Counted from the first letter of the stretch, positions 1 to 10,120 are shown. The stretch is 35,067 nucleotides of DNA from Alphaproteobacteria bacterium (GCA_020443075.1 JAGRIU010000019.1:1-35067); one strand, 5' to 3'. Notes: generated by a model not told the origin, from the letters alone. Numbers and translations are program-made.

Positions 1-1
1 A

Positions 2-775
2 ATGCAACGGGAGCGAAAGCAGAACGAGTTTGCGCATACGGTCCGCGATCATTTCAGTGGTGCGGCAGAGCATTTTAGAGATTGGACCTTTTGGAATAAT
101 TGGGGCAGGATTTTTACCCCCGAAGATGTCAGCTATTCTATATTGCCGGATCAAGATGAATTACCTCGGTATCTTCAAGACTTTTTGACTGAAATTGAAA
201 CCTTGGATGATCTCGAAAAAATACAAAGAATCCATCAATTCACGCTTGATCATTTCGAATTTATTGAACAAAAAGAGAATGATCCCATTCAAGGCTTTTC
301 CGAACTGGTTTCAGGGCCACTTAAAGGCGATTGCGATGATTACGCTATTTTTGAGGCCGGAATGATGCATTATGCAGACCTCAAAAACTCCGCTGTCTTC
401 GGTGGACTTTTCGGTTACTCTGTCTCCGGAATAGAAGATGATGAGCCGGGAGGGCACGCCGTGGCAATAACGCAGATCAATGGCAAAATTTATATGCTGG
501 ATGTGAATTTGAGAGATCCGGTGGAATTACCTTTAGATACATTGCGCGCCGAGAATGTTTTTTCAAATGAAGGATTAGCACCTGACGTGCGTCCAGAAAA
601 CCCGAGCACCGTTCAAGTTAAAATTCAAAGCAGCGACATGTTTATAGAATATGGCAACAATTGGGCGCTCTATACATGGATGGAGTCCGATCAGGAAGGC
701 AAACAAGAGGACGCGGGTGCAAACCTAAGCGCGTCAAACCCGCCGCCGCCCTCTGCCGGAGGAACCCGCCCCTAG
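2..775 (+). CDS. Transglutaminase-like cysteine peptidase, probably 5'-truncated by the window edge
   Basis: The protein has a papain/transglutaminase-type triad. Cys111 lies in GDCDDY, His152 in GGHAVAI and Asp167 in YMLDVN. This order and the C-D-D-Y motif fit the bacterial transglutaminase-like cysteine peptidase (BTLCP) group, which processes periplasmic or envelope proteins; the substrate here is unknown. The reading frame is open to the left edge, and only one base lies before the first ATG, so the true start and any signal peptide are probably outside the window. The C-terminus is a proline-rich low-complexity tail. The stop codon is interlocked with that of the convergent acnA gene in the tetramer CTAG. 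The catalytic motifs are seen directly; the family name comes from recall. Confidence 0.7.
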   Translation: MQRERKQNEFAHTVRDHFSGAAEHFRDWTFWNNWGRIFTPEDVSYSILPDQDELPRYLQDFLTEIETLDDLEKIQRIHQFTLDHFEFIEQKENDPIQGFSELVSGPLKGDCDDYAIFEAGMMHYADLKNSAVFGGLFGYSVSGIEDDEPGGHAVAITQINGKIYMLDVNLRDPVELPLDTLRAENVFSNEGLAPDVRPENPSTVQVKIQSSDMFIEYGNNWALYTWMESDQEGKQEDAGANLSASNPPPPSAGGTRP

Positions 776-3444
776 GCCGCCAAACTGCGCAAGACGTAAT
801 GCAGGATGCCGCCGTTGGTGTAGTATTCAACCTCATCGAGCGTATCCAAGCGGCAAAGCAGCGTGACGTCTTTGGTCGAACCATCAGCGTAATGGACGCT
901 CATTTTCACATCCTGTCCGGGTTTTAGCCCGCTTTCGATGCCTGTGATATCGTAGGTTTCATCACCTTTGAGGCCCAATGTTTCGCGGGTGTCGCCGCCT
1001 TTGAACTGAAGCGGCAGCACGCCCATGCCGATGAGGTTGGAGCGGTGGATACGCTCGAAGCTTTCGGTGACCACGGCCTTGACGCCGAGCAAGCGCGTGC
1101 CCTTGGCTGCCCAGTCGCGCGAGGAGCCGGTGCCGTATTCTTTTCCGGCGATGACGACGAGCGGCACGGCGTCTTTTTTATAGTCCATGGCCGCATCATA
1201 GATGCTCATTTGCTCACCGGAGGGCATGTGCTTGGTATAGCCGCCCTCAATGCCGGGCACCATTTCGTTTTTGATGCGGATATTAGCGAAGGTGCCGCGG
1301 GTCATGATGCGATCGTTACCGCGGCGCGAGCCGTAGGAGTTGAAGTCTCTTTGGGTGACGCCGTGCTTGACCAGATATTGTCCGGCCGGATGCTCGGGCT
1401 TGAAGGAGCCTGCGGGGGAGATGTGGTCGGTGGTGACGCTATCGCCCAGAATGGCCAGCGGGCGGGCGCCTTTGATGTCGGCGATCTCTCCGGCTTGCGA
1501 GGCCATCCCTTCAAAGAAAGGCGGGTTTTGGATATAGGTTGAATCGTTGCTCCAGCTATAAGTTTCGCTGGCTTTTGCGCCGCCGATCGCCTGCCATTCT
1601 TTCGGTCCTTTGAAGACGTCGGCGTAGCGGGATTTAAACATGTCCGAGGTCAGGCACGCGCGCACCGTATCCTCGATTTCTTTGTTCGTCGGCCAGATGT
1701 CCTTCATATAGACATCGTTGCCGTCTTTATCCTGTCCCAGCGGCTCGTTATACAGATCCACGCGCATGGAGCCGGCCAGCGCATAGGCCACGACCAGCGG
1801 CGGAGAGGCCAGATAGTTGGATTTGACGTGCGGAGAAATGCGGCCTTCGAAGTTGCGGTTGCCCGACAGAACCGCCGTCACGTTGAGATCGCCTTTTTCT
1901 ACAGCCGCGCCAATGGGGCCGGGCAGTGGACCTGAGTTACCGATACAGGTCGTACAGCCATAGCCAACCAGATCAAAGCCCAGCGCGTCGAGATCATCTT
2001 GCAGGCCTGCTTTTTCGAGATAATCGGTGACGACCTGCGATCCCGGTGCGAGGGAGGTTTTGACCCACGGCTTGACGGTGAGGCCTTTCGCGCGGGCTTT
2101 GCGGGCGAGGAGGCCCGCACCGACCAGAACGGCGGGGTTGGAGGTGTTGGTGCAGGAGGTAATGGCCGCAATGACGACATCGCCGTTTTCGAGTTCGTAA
2201 TCCGCACCTTCAACGTCGACAGCTTTATGTTCGGGGCAGAGCTTTTCAAAAGCGCCAGCCGCATTGGAGAGCGCGATACGGTCTTGCGGGCGCTTGGGGC
2301 CGGAAATAGCGGGTTCGACGTCACTCAGATCAAGATGCAGCGTGGTCGTAAATTCAGGGTCGGGCGTATTTGAATCGCGCCACATGCCTTGCTCTTTCGC
2401 ATAGGCCTCAACCAGTTTGACGCGGTGTTCATCGCGGCCCGTAAAGCGCAGATAATTGAGCGTTTCCTGATCGACGGGGAAGAAGCCGCAGGTTGCGCCG
2501 TATTCGGGGGCCATGTTGGCGATGGTGGCCTGATCGGCCAGCGTGAGGTGATCCAGGCCAGCGCCGTAGAATTCGACGAATTTGCCCACCACGCCCAGTT
2601 CGCGCAGCATTTCAACGACGCGCAGTACGAGATCCGTGGCGGTTGTGCCCTCTTTCATTTTTCCGGTCAGTTTAAAACCGACGACTTCGGGAATGATCAT
2701 TGAAACCGGCTGGCCGAGCATAGCCGCTTCGGCTTCGATGCCGCCAACGCCCCAGCCCAAAACCGCCAGACCGTTCACCATCGTTGTGTGGGAATCCGTG
2801 CCCACCAACGTATCCGGATACGCTACAGTTCGGCTCGTATTGTTTTCATCTTCGTCAATCCAGACGGTCTGGGCGAGATATTCGAGGTTGACCTGATGGC
2901 AAATTCCGGTGCCGGGCGGCACAACGCGGAAGTTTTTAAAGGCCCCCTGCCCCCATTTCAGGAACTCATAGCGCTCACCGTTGCGTTCGAACTCACGCTC
3001 TACGTTAGCCTGAAAGGCTTTTGGAGAGCCGAACTCATCCACCATAACCGAGTGGTCGATGACGAGGTCCACAGGCACCAGCGGGTTGATTTTCTGCGGA
3101 TCACCGCCCAGAGCCTTCATGGCTTCGCGCATAGCGGCCAGATCGACCACGGCGGGCACGCCGGTAAAGTCCTGCATCAACACGCGGGCGGGGCGGTAGG
3201 CGATTTCGTGTTTCGAGCTTTTGGTTTTCAGCCAGCCCGCCAGCGCTTTGACATCGTCCGTAGTTACTGTGCGGCCATCTTCGAAGCGCAGCAGGTTTTC
3301 CAGCAAAACCTTGAGCGTATAGGGCAAACGGGAGACATCGCCGATACTTTTCGCGGCCTCGTTCAGGCTGAAATAATCGTAGTCCTTGCCATCGACGGTA
3401 AGGGTTTTGCGGGTTTTTAAAGTATCCTGTCCGGTGCGTGTCAT
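772..3444 (-). CDS. acnA: Aconitate hydratase A
   Basis: This enzyme converts citrate to isocitrate through cis-aconitate in the TCA cycle and acts in the cytoplasm. The 890-residue length is normal for the AcnA/IRP1 type. The three Fe-S cluster cysteines are visible: Cys431 in [10 protein letters not shown], and Cys497 and Cys500 in [22 protein letters not shown] and SRDWAAKG are further aconitase signatures. The gene is monocistronic on the minus strand. It is convergent with the peptidase gene (four-base stop overlap) and divergent from metB across a 471-bp gap. A candidate promoter lies about 70 bases upstream of the ATG. The next TCA enzyme, icd, lies 5 kb away in the same orientation. 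No frameshift or missing residue is seen. Confidence 0.97.
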   Translation of the reverse strand: MTRTGQDTLKTRKTLTVDGKDYDYFSLNEAAKSIGDVSRLPYTLKVLLENLLRFEDGRTVTTDDVKALAGWLKTKSSKHEIAYRPARVLMQDFTGVPAVVDLAAMREAMKALGGDPQKINPLVPVDLVIDHSVMVDEFGSPKAFQANVEREFERNGERYEFLKWGQGAFKNFRVVPPGTGICHQVNLEYLAQTVWIDEDENNTSRTVAYPDTLVGTDSHTTMVNGLAVLGWGVGGIEAEAAMLGQPVSMIIPEVVGFKLTGKMKEGTTATDLVLRVVEMLRELGVVGKFVEFYGAGLDHLTLADQATIANMAPEYGATCGFFPVDQETLNYLRFTGRDEHRVKLVEAYAKEQGMWRDSNTPDPEFTTTLHLDLSDVEPAISGPKRPQDRIALSNAAGAFEKLCPEHKAVDVEGADYELENGDVVIAAITSCTNTSNPAVLVGAGLLARKARAKGLTVKPWVKTSLAPGSQVVTDYLEKAGLQDDLDALGFDLVGYGCTTCIGNSGPLPGPIGAAVEKGDLNVTAVLSGNRNFEGRISPHVKSNYLASPPLVVAYALAGSMRVDLYNEPLGQDKDGNDVYMKDIWPTNKEIEDTVRACLTSDMFKSRYADVFKGPKEWQAIGGAKASETYSWSNDSTYIQNPPFFEGMASQAGEIADIKGARPLAILGDSVTTDHISPAGSFKPEHPAGQYLVKHGVTQRDFNSYGSRRGNDRIMTRGTFANIRIKNEMVPGIEGGYTKHMPSGEQMSIYDAAMDYKKDAVPLVVIAGKEYGTGSSRDWAAKGTRLLGVKAVVTESFERIHRSNLIGMGVLPLQFKGGDTRETLGLKGDETYDITGIESGLKPGQDVKMSVHYADGSTKDVTLLCRLDTLDEVEYYTNGGILHYVLRSLAA

Positions 3445-3512
3445 AATGGCCTCAGTTTAAGAGATGAAGAATTAGAATAGGTCTGCAATCGGCGATTCGT
3501 TGCATTTGGCTG

Positions 3513-3541
3513 ATTCTAGCACGAGTTTTTCTGCTTTTAAA
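3513..3541 (-). promoter_or_regulatory. Candidate acnA promoter with extended -10 box
   Basis: On the minus strand TAGAAT (3518-3513) is preceded by TG plus one base, giving TGCTAGAAT, an extended -10 box. A weak -35 box, TTTAAA (3541-3536), lies 17 bases upstream. The -10 box ends about 69 bases before the acnA ATG. The 10-mer GTGCTAGAAT also occurs upstream of icd. This is sequence matching only. Confidence 0.45.
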
Positions 3542-3766
3542 CGGGTATCATAATCTTAGGGTAAAAGCGGGGTTTTTATCGCAAAAAACAGCTCCATTTT
3601 CGATAAAAATCATTTTATTTCAATGCTTTGCAAATACCTTAAAATGGGCACAGAAGCGCCTTTTTTCCGCCACATTTGATCGACATACTGATAGTGTAGA
3701 CAGATAGGCATAAGAATTATCTGAAAAAGAATTCAAACCTCTACCGTCTAAATTTAGCTCACTACT

Positions 3767-3812
3767 AAAAAAATCAAACCGCTGCGCCTTACCACCGCAG
3801 CGGTTTTACTCT
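3767..3812. terminator. Strong bidirectional intrinsic terminator in a divergent intergenic region
   Basis: A perfect 11-bp stem, AAACCGCTGCG (3776-3786) with CGCAGCGGTTT (3796-3806), encloses a 9-base loop. On the plus strand it is followed by TTTTACTCTTT and on the minus strand by TTTGATTTTTTT, so it can stop transcripts in both directions. Both neighbouring genes (acnA minus, metB plus) point away from it. It therefore has no known gene to terminate, and an unseen small transcript is implied. The rest of the 3445-3915 gap is AT-rich, with no open frame I would call a gene. Confidence 0.75.
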
Positions 3813-3850
3813 TTATTCACCCCAACCTTCCTAAAGTCGGTTGGGGCCTT
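3811..3850. repeat. Hairpin repeat, copy 1
   Basis: CCCCAACC-N11-GGTTGGGG forms an 8-bp stem, followed by CCTTA. The core from CCCCAACC to CCTTA is identical at 14319-14350, and the flanking TCTTT.TT is also shared. Neither strand has a U-rich tail next to the stem, so it is not a normal terminator. Copy 1 lies upstream of metB; copy 2 lies between two lysis-module genes of the prophage. Its function is unknown. Confidence 0.7.
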
Positions 3851-3915
3851 AGAATAAACACGCAGATGCTTTGTTCTTATTGACCTCACCTTCACATCCA
3901 CTCTACAAGTAAAGT

Positions 3916-5067
3916 ATGAGCACAAACAAACGCAGACGCACAAAAATTGTCCGCGCCGGAATCGGGACCGATCCGGCCTATAAGGCTGTGATGCCGCCGC
4001 TTTACCTGTCCTCGACGTTCCAGATTGACGGGCTGAGCGAGCGCGGGGCGTATGAATATTCGCGTACGCGCAATCCGACACGCGACGAGCTCGGCAAGGC
4101 GCTGGCCGATCTGGAGGGCGGGATTGGCTGCGCGGTCACGTCTTCGGGGATGGCGGCGCTGACGTTACTGTTACACTTGTTGGAGCCGGAGGATTTATTA
4201 CTGGCGCCTTATGATATGTACGGGCGCTCTTACTGGCTTTTGCGCGCGCTGGCGGAAAAGAAGCATTTCAGGCTGAAGTTTGTAGATTTTTACAGCGATG
4301 CAGGGCTGGATGAGGCGTTTTCGGAAAGCCCGCGCATGGTGATCCTTGAAACACCGTCCAATCCGCTGATGCGTATCGCCGATATTGCAGCCGTCCGCGC
4401 GCGGGCGCCGGACGCGATTTTGGCGTGCGATAACACGTTCTTATCGCCCATTTTACAGGCGCCTTTTACGTTGGGGGCGGATATCGTTTTTCATTCGACG
4501 ACCAAGTTTATCAACGGGCACAGCGATGTTGTCGGCGGGGCCGTGATTGTGAAAGATGATCCGGAGATCCTGAATACACTGAATTTATGGAATAATTCTC
4601 TGGGGACGATCGGCGCGCCGTTTGATGCGTATATGACGCTGCGGGGTCTGCGGACGCTGGAGGTGCGGGTCCATCGCGCGCAGGAAAATGCCGAGACTAT
4701 CGCGGCTTTTTTGCAAAATCATCCGCAGGTCGAAACTGTTTATTATCCGGGATTGGCCTCACACGCAGGGCACGAGATCGCCAAGCGCCAGCAAGAGGGC
4801 TTCGGGGCGATGCTCAGTTTTACCCTTAAAGGCGAACAGGCCGAGGCGGCGCGATTTGCCGAAGCTTTGGAGATGTTTTCACTGGCGCAATCGCTGGGCG
4901 GGACCGAAAGCCTGATCAACCATCCGGCCAGCATGACTCATGTAGCGATGGGCGCAGAAGCGCGGGCCAAAGCGGGCGTAAGCGATAATCTTTTGCGTTT
5001 GTCGGTGGGAATCGAGCATATTGATGATCTAACCGCCGATCTGGAACAGGCGTTTAAAGCGGTTTAG
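3916..5067 (+). CDS. metB: Cystathionine gamma-synthase
   Basis: This is a PLP-dependent Cys/Met metabolism enzyme. It probably joins an activated homoserine ester to cysteine to give cystathionine, the first transsulfuration step towards methionine. At 383 residues it matches the usual length. The PLP lysine is Lys197 in HSTTKFINGHSD. YSRTRNPTRD (48-57), TPSNPLMRI and CDNTFLSP are also family signatures, and GHEIAKRQQEGFGAML near residue 290 resembles E. coli MetB closely. Close relatives (cystathionine beta-lyase, methionine gamma-lyase, O-acetylhomoserine sulfhydrylase) share the fold, so the exact substrate is inferred from overall similarity. There is no strong ribosome-binding site before the ATG. 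The next gene starts 25 bases downstream and may be co-transcribed. Confidence 0.85.
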   Translation: MSTNKRRRTKIVRAGIGTDPAYKAVMPPLYLSSTFQIDGLSERGAYEYSRTRNPTRDELGKALADLEGGIGCAVTSSGMAALTLLLHLLEPEDLLLAPYDMYGRSYWLLRALAEKKHFRLKFVDFYSDAGLDEAFSESPRMVILETPSNPLMRIADIAAVRARAPDAILACDNTFLSPILQAPFTLGADIVFHSTTKFINGHSDVVGGAVIVKDDPEILNTLNLWNNSLGTIGAPFDAYMTLRGLRTLEVRVHRAQENAETIAAFLQNHPQVETVYYPGLASHAGHEIAKRQQEGFGAMLSFTLKGEQAEAARFAEALEMFSLAQSLGGTESLINHPASMTHVAMGAEARAKAGVSDNLLRLSVGIEHIDDLTADLEQAFKAV

Positions 5068-5092
5068 CCGTTTAAGAAATTATTTTAAAGCC

Positions 5093-5770
5093 ATGAAATA
5101 TCCAATTGTTTTGAATCGATTTTTTTCCCTTATTTTAGTGGGCCTAGCCATCGGATTGGGCTTTTTGTTGACGCTGCCCGAAGCCTCGCCTAAGGCGCAG
5201 GCGGAAACACCTGAGGCTCTCCCCTTGCAAAGTCTTCCGGCGGCAGAGAGCCTTGAGGATGAAGACCCTGTGGTTGAGTATTATTCGCCAATCGGCGCGC
5301 CGCAGAGCTCTTTGTTGTCGGATATGCTGCCCGAAAAGCCGCCCTTAGAGCCTCCAAAGCATTCGCCTTCGCGCATTCCCGCGTTTCAAATCAACGGCTT
5401 AGGAAGCGCCGATTTAAACGCACCGGTTACGATTTTAAACTTCTATTCTCTGCAATGTGAATTTAGCATGACCGAGCATTTGCTTTGGGTAGACTTCGCA
5501 AAGACACACACTATTCCCGTGTACGGAGTAGATATTGGCGATACGCAAGCTCAAATAGAACAGTTTTTCAAAGACAATGCCGACCCTTATACGCAGCGCG
5601 GGCAGGATGATTTCTACCTGCTGAGTACGGCGCTGGATATTTTTTCCTCGCCAACGACGATGATTGTCACGCCGGATCTCAAAATCCGCTGGCGGGCCAA
5701 TGAAGAAATCACGCCGCAGATCCTGCAAGAGCATATTTTGCCGATGATTGAACAATTGCAGGCGCAATAA
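5093..5770 (+). CDS. Membrane-anchored thioredoxin-fold protein with CxxS active site
   Basis: An N-terminal hydrophobic segment (about residues 8-28) serves as a signal anchor and is followed by a Pro/Glu-rich linker (30-95). The rest is a thioredoxin-like domain. PVTILNFYSLQCEFS (111-125) corresponds to the redox strand and active site, and SSPTTMIV (185-192) carries the expected cis-proline Pro187. The active site is Cys122-Glu-Phe-Ser125: the second cysteine is replaced by serine. Family knowledge suggests a DsbE/CcmG/TlpA-like periplasmic protein. CxxS versions usually cannot act as ordinary dithiol oxidoreductases and may isomerise or bind substrate. It follows metB closely on the same strand. 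Confidence 0.7.
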   Translation: MKYPIVLNRFFSLILVGLAIGLGFLLTLPEASPKAQAETPEALPLQSLPAAESLEDEDPVVEYYSPIGAPQSSLLSDMLPEKPPLEPPKHSPSRIPAFQINGLGSADLNAPVTILNFYSLQCEFSMTEHLLWVDFAKTHTIPVYGVDIGDTQAQIEQFFKDNADPYTQRGQDDFYLLSTALDIFSSPTTMIVTPDLKIRWRANEEITPQILQEHILPMIEQLQAQ

Positions 5771-5791
5771 ACGTTTTTGAAACGCAGAAAC

Positions 5792-6505
5792 TTATTGCCG
5801 CGAAGCCCCTGTAGCCTTGTCGCCAAGCGTATTAAAGGCCTCGCATTTATCCTGCACGCTTTGATACTCGCCTAAACTATCGACGCGTTGCTGGGATTCT
5901 GCACGCTCTATTTCCATCTTTTTATATTCCAGCTCAAGAAGCTGGCCGACGGTTTCGCGCATACGCTCTGCGGTTTGAGAGACATATTCTGCGCGAATTG
6001 GCCCGGCCATGAAACCGCGTTGTTTGAGTCCGTCATACAGCTTTTTCCCCATGGTTTTGGCGTATTTATTGACGATCAGACGATCAACTTTGACATGCTT
6101 TAATTCGTGGGTTTTGACGGCTTTGCCCATACAGGGATCGGCGGCGACTTCTCTGGCGATGACAATGGTCGGATCAATTTCGATTGTGATATTGATTTCA
6201 TCGTACCACACGCAATAAGCACCGTACTGCGGATAAGCTTTATGATCGAGCTTTACTTCCGATTTGATCTGGATGTTCCCCGACATAAAGCCGTTTGTAT
6301 GCGTAATATTATCGTAACCATAAGGGTTTATTGTATCCACTTCATGCTTTTGCAATTGATCGAAGCTCTGCGAGTAATCGTATTTCACGCGCTGCGTTTT
6401 GGGGATGACATTGATTTTCGCAGGATGGGGCATCTGGCAAAAGCTTTTCCCAGAGGCTGCCAGCACGAGCAACGTTCCCGCAGTTAAAGGATCAAACGGT
6501 ATCAT
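5792..6505 (-). CDS. HExxH metalloprotease-like protein of unknown role
   Basis: This 237-residue protein contains the zinc-protease motif HELKH at 133-137, within a segment (about 95-150) of beta-strand character followed by helix. The C-terminal third (180-230) is charged and probably coiled coil. The N-terminus has a short hydrophobic stretch (9-18) that could be a weak signal peptide. Most of the chain precedes the HExxH, and I see no clear third metal ligand beyond Glu or His residues in the following helix. The start is supported by a GGGGA box 10 bases upstream. I do not recognise the family; a secreted DUF922-like peptidase is one possibility. It converges with the thioredoxin-like gene over a 21-base gap. 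Confidence 0.65.
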   Translation of the reverse strand: MIPFDPLTAGTLLVLAASGKSFCQMPHPAKINVIPKTQRVKYDYSQSFDQLQKHEVDTINPYGYDNITHTNGFMSGNIQIKSEVKLDHKAYPQYGAYCVWYDEINITIEIDPTIVIAREVAADPCMGKAVKTHELKHVKVDRLIVNKYAKTMGKKLYDGLKQRGFMAGPIRAEYVSQTAERMRETVGQLLELEYKKMEIERAESQQRVDSLGEYQSVQDKCEAFNTLGDKATGASRQ

Positions 6506-6620
6506 GGGCTTTTCTTCCCCTTATTGATCGGCCCGGCTGGACCTTTTCCCCTTCCTCTACTAGAGTAGCCTATAAAGTCTTAAAAGGCTCTGAATAAATT
6601 TAAAAATAAAGGATAAGTGC

Positions 6621-6899
6621 ATGTATTTTCTTTATTATCTGCTCAGCCTGGCCGTTGATGTTTATATTTTAATTATCATTTTACAGGTCATCGTCAGTTG
6701 GTTGATGGTCTTTGATGTGATTAACGCCAAAAGTGAGAAGGCCCAGAACTTGATTCGTTTACTTAAAAAAGCGACGGATCCTGTTTACAAGCCTATACAA
6801 AAATACATCCCTTCGATTGGCGGGATCGATATTACGCCATTGATTGTCATTCTGGGTTTGAATTTGCTTCGCAGTATGATATTCGGGGCCGTGTTTTAA
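6621..6899 (+). CDS. YggT family membrane protein
   Basis: This is a small integral membrane protein of 92 residues with two hydrophobic segments (about 5-30 and 70-90). The loop between them reads ATDPVYKPIQKYIPSIGGID, which is the YggT family hallmark (P-hydrophobic-P...GGID). Family members are linked to membrane homeostasis or osmotic tolerance, but the molecular role is not settled. A good ribosome-binding site (AAAGGA) lies 7 bases before the ATG. folD follows 18 bases later on the same strand, so the two probably form an operon. Confidence 0.9.
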   Translation: MYFLYYLLSLAVDVYILIIILQVIVSWLMVFDVINAKSEKAQNLIRLLKKATDPVYKPIQKYIPSIGGIDITPLIVILGLNLLRSMIFGAVF

Positions 6900-6917
6900 A
6901 AAAAGAGGCTTCAGACT

Positions 6918-7763
6918 ATGAGTGATACACGGATTATCGACGGCAAAGCGATTGCGGCGACTCTGCGGGCGGAGTTAGCCGAGCAGGTTGCCGGTATGGA
7001 CAGAAAGCCTGGACTGGCCGTCATTCTGGTGGGCGATGATCCGGCCTCCCAGGTTTATGTGCGCAATAAAATAAAGGCTTGCGAGGGCGTGGGCATCCGC
7101 AGCTTTGAATCGCGCCTGCCGGCCAAGGCCACACAATCGGAAGTAGCGGCCGAAATTCAGGCTTTTAACGACAACCACGCGGTTGACGGGATCTTGCTGC
7201 AACTCCCCCTGCCCTATCCTTTGGATGCGGACGTTTTAGTGCAAATGATTGATCCGGCGAAAGATGTGGACGGGCTGACGCTGCCCAATATCGGCGCTCT
7301 GGTGGCGGGGATGGACGGCCTCGTGCCCTGTACGCCGCAAGGCTCCTTGCAACTGATTAAGAGTGTGGAAGAGGATTTGAGCGGCAAGCATGCGGTCGTG
7401 ATCGGTCGTTCCTTGCTGTTCGGCAAGCCGATGGCGCAGCTTTTACTCGGTGAGAACTGCACCGTGACGATGGCGCATTCGCGCACGCAGGATCTGGCGG
7501 CCCTTTGCGCTCAGGCGGATATTCTGGTGGCGGCCGTGGGGCGCGAACAGATGGTCAAGGGCGAGTGGATCAAGCCCGGCGCGATTGTCATTGATGTCGG
7601 TATCAACCGCCGTGAGGACGGAACGCTGTGCGGGGATGTGGATACAGATGCGGCGATGGGTGTAGCGCGGGCAATTACGCCTGTGCCGGGCGGCGTCGGG
7701 CCGATGACGATTGCTTGTTTGCTGGCCAATACGGTGAAAGCGGCAAAGCGGCAAAGTGCCTAA
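6918..7763 (+). CDS. folD: Bifunctional methylenetetrahydrofolate dehydrogenase / methenyltetrahydrofolate cyclohydrolase
   Basis: FolD interconverts 5,10-methylene- and 10-formyl-tetrahydrofolate using NADP, supplying one-carbon units for purine and formyl-methionine synthesis in the cytoplasm. The 281-residue length is typical. Tyr47 and Lys51 in [11 protein letters not shown] are the catalytic pair; Gln95 in LLQLPLP and the DVDG motif (116-119) are also in place. [14 protein letters not shown] begins the Rossmann nucleotide-binding part, and [10 protein letters not shown] near the C-terminus is the second family signature. It is probably co-transcribed with the yggT-like gene. Its stop is interlocked with the stop of the convergent downstream gene (CTAA, 7760-7763). 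Confidence 0.97.
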   Translation: MSDTRIIDGKAIAATLRAELAEQVAGMDRKPGLAVILVGDDPASQVYVRNKIKACEGVGIRSFESRLPAKATQSEVAAEIQAFNDNHAVDGILLQLPLPYPLDADVLVQMIDPAKDVDGLTLPNIGALVAGMDGLVPCTPQGSLQLIKSVEEDLSGKHAVVIGRSLLFGKPMAQLLLGENCTVTMAHSRTQDLAALCAQADILVAAVGREQMVKGEWIKPGAIVIDVGINRREDGTLCGDVDTDAAMGVARAITPVPGGVGPMTIACLLANTVKAAKRQSA

Positions 7764-8515
7764 TACACCATCATGCGGAAGGGCATGTAGCGACGGATCT
7801 GGAACAGGGATTGGAGTTTGGCCTGATAGATATTGGTGAATTCGCGCATTTGATCGCGGTTTTTAAACACCATCAATTCTTTTTCAGGATCATAATTGTA
7901 GGCGCGCGGCCCGATTTTCTTCAAGTGCAGTAATAAAAGCTCGTTATTGTTGATCCAGCCTTCAGCCTCGACAAAGAAGGCGATGGCCAGCCCGCGGTTA
8001 TAGCGGAAAGATGTACGGATGCTGGTTTCGACCTGATCGCGCTCATCGATCTCCGCCTCAATCTCATCCATTTGTTTTTCAAGCTCTTTACGCCAGTATT
8101 CGAGGACGATTTTGGCGTTGGCGATGTTGTGGAGTTCGTCATCTATGAAGGTAGGCTCTTGAAATCTGCTCGCATTGCCGACAGCAGCCATATAACGGCG
8201 GACCTCATAGCCGTAGTAATCATATTCCGGGGGGATGTCAGTATTGATGCCGTGTGAGAGGCGGTCAATTTTTTCGGTTAAACTGAGGGCCGGTTCCATT
8301 TTCAGGAACTTCACTTCCTTAAAATAAGGCTCCGTTAAAAATAAGGCGGCGTGAAGGTTATCTGTCTCATCTTCCAAAGTGGGGGCCTGAAGAGTCTCCA
8401 TGCCGGAGTGATCCAGATAAAAGGATTTGATCTGCTGGGCCTGAGACACGCCCGGCATACCCAAAAGGCTTGCTGTCACAATTGTGCTGTACAATATCGC
8501 TTTGAATTTCTTCAT
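7760..8515 (-). CDS. Exported protein of unknown function
   Basis: I place the start at the Met that begins [10 protein letters not shown], because it gives a classic signal peptide ending near GVSQAQQ. The frame is open for 22 more codons upstream, but these are not signal-like. The mature part is about 225 residues, mostly helical. It has a charged helix around [19 protein letters not shown] that suggests a coiled coil, and an aromatic-rich C-terminus. There is no enzyme motif and I do not recognise the family. A periplasmic location follows from the signal peptide. It converges with folD with a four-base stop overlap. Confidence 0.7.
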   Translation of the reverse strand: MKKFKAILYSTIVTASLLGMPGVSQAQQIKSFYLDHSGMETLQAPTLEDETDNLHAALFLTEPYFKEVKFLKMEPALSLTEKIDRLSHGINTDIPPEYDYYGYEVRRYMAAVGNASRFQEPTFIDDELHNIANAKIVLEYWRKELEKQMDEIEAEIDERDQVETSIRTSFRYNRGLAIAFFVEAEGWINNNELLLLHLKKIGPRAYNYDPEKELMVFKNRDQMREFTNIYQAKLQSLFQIRRYMPFRMMVY

Positions 8516-8644
8516 TTTTTCTACACGTCCCTCTATTTTATGGAGCCAATGAGCGCCGAGAGTTTCCTTATTGTACCACACCCGTACGGAGTTAGTACAT
8601 TTTTGATAAAAATCAAGCTCTTAAGCCCTTTAAAATCAAAGCGC

Positions 8645-10087
8645 TTATTCACCTTGGGCGACTGTGAAGCCGGGTTGCCCATCATAATTGTAGAGCATGA
8701 CGGATTTTGTGAAGTTCAAGTCGGCTTTGTTCATGCGGTCCATCAGAGCAATCACCTGTGAAGTCTTGATCGTCCGGCCGTCCTCACTCATAAAGCGCAT
8801 CCGCCAGTTATCGGCGCAGAAGGTTTCCGGCTGGCCGTTCGGCCAGACCTTCGTTCCGCGGTTGGAGATCATCTGGAGCTTCAGATTGTCATTCACACAA
8901 TCATTGATGGCGGCGGCGAGATCATCGGCGCTTCCTTCCCAGTTAATGCCGATATCGACGCCGACACGCTCCTTTTTAACCTCTATACTGGGTTTGAGTG
9001 GCGGGATTTTCAGGCCGCCCGGTACATCGGGATAGGCCTTAACAGGCAGGACTTCCGGCTCTTGCCCCAAACGCTCAATCACAGCCTTGGTGAAGCCTTC
9101 AGTGCCAACCTGTTCCTTAGAGATCCCTTTGCGGTAGATTTCACCGGTGTGAACGCCGTTTTCTATGGTTTTTAGCCAGGCATTGTGAATTTTCGCGGCT
9201 ACGCCGCCCTGACCGATATGAGTGAGCATCATCACCGCACCGAGAATAAGACCGGAGGGGTTGGCTATACCCTTGCCGGCGATATCGGGGGCGGAGCCGT
9301 GGACGGCCTCGAACATGCCGAAATCAAGGCCGATATTGGAGGAACCTCCCAGCCCCACAGAGCCGGTGACTTCAGCGGCGACGTCAGAGATAATATCGCC
9401 GTACAGGTTGGTGGTAACGATCACATCGAACAAGTCAGGACGGTTGGCCACCTTGGCGGTACCGATGTCGATGATCATATGCTCGTTTTCAATGTCCGGG
9501 TATTCGGCGGCAATTTCGTCAAAGACCTTGTGAAACAGGCCGTCGGAGATTTTCATGATGTTGTCTTTCGACATACAGGTGACTTTTTTGCGGGCGTTGG
9601 CCCGCGCATATTCAAAGGCATAGCGCATGATGCGCTCGGTACCGGGGCGGGAGATGACTTTCAGCGAAGCCATCACGTCGCGCGACTGGCGGTATTCAAT
9701 GCCGCCGTAGAGATCTTCCTCGTTCTCGCGGATGATAACGAGATCCATTTTCGGATGGTTGGTGCGGACAAACGGGTGGTAGGAGACGCACGGGCGGACA
9801 TTGGCAAACAGGCCGAGCGATTTACGCACTGTGACGTTCAGGGATTTAAAGCCGCCGCCCTGGGGAGTCGTAATCGGCGCTTTGAGGAACACTTTGGTGC
9901 GGCGCAGGGATTCCCAAGCGCTATCATCGATGCCGTTTTTAATTCCGCTTTTATAAACGGATTCGCCGATGGTGATCTCTTCGATATCGAGTTGTGCGCC
10001 TGCGGCCTCCAGGATCTCAAGGGTCGCGTCCATAATTTCCGGGCCGATGCCATCGCCGCGGGCTACTGTGATCGGGGTTTTTTTCAT
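8645..10087 (-). CDS. icd: NADP-dependent isocitrate dehydrogenase, long alphaproteobacterial type
   Basis: This enzyme oxidatively decarboxylates isocitrate to 2-oxoglutarate in the TCA cycle. The N-terminal 335 residues are the isocitrate/isopropylmalate dehydrogenase fold, with ARGDGIGPEIM at the start. KSLNVTVRKSLGLFANVRP carries substrate-binding Ser and Arg residues, VIIRENEEDLYGG follows, and NLYGDIISD holds the metal-binding Asp. About 140 further residues form a C-terminal domain found in the Thermus/Rickettsia-like isocitrate dehydrogenases. The start is set at MKKTPITVARG because GAGGAG lies 6 bases upstream; an earlier in-frame Met at 10111 lacks this. nhaA lies 58 bases upstream on the same strand with no terminator between them. 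A candidate promoter is in that gap. Confidence 0.93.
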   Translation of the reverse strand: MKKTPITVARGDGIGPEIMDATLEILEAAGAQLDIEEITIGESVYKSGIKNGIDDSAWESLRRTKVFLKAPITTPQGGGFKSLNVTVRKSLGLFANVRPCVSYHPFVRTNHPKMDLVIIRENEEDLYGGIEYRQSRDVMASLKVISRPGTERIMRYAFEYARANARKKVTCMSKDNIMKISDGLFHKVFDEIAAEYPDIENEHMIIDIGTAKVANRPDLFDVIVTTNLYGDIISDVAAEVTGSVGLGGSSNIGLDFGMFEAVHGSAPDIAGKGIANPSGLILGAVMMLTHIGQGGVAAKIHNAWLKTIENGVHTGEIYRKGISKEQVGTEGFTKAVIERLGQEPEVLPVKAYPDVPGGLKIPPLKPSIEVKKERVGVDIGINWEGSADDLAAAINDCVNDNLKLQMISNRGTKVWPNGQPETFCADNWRMRFMSEDGRTIKTSQVIALMDRMNKADLNFTKSVMLYNYDGQPGFTVAQGE

Positions 10088-10120
10088 GCTTTTCTCCTCG
10101 CACCGAATCAAACTCCGTCA

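Noticed and set aside
2788-3420. Plus-strand frame of 210 codons opposite acnA
   Set aside because: Mirror frame of the conserved acnA N-terminus.
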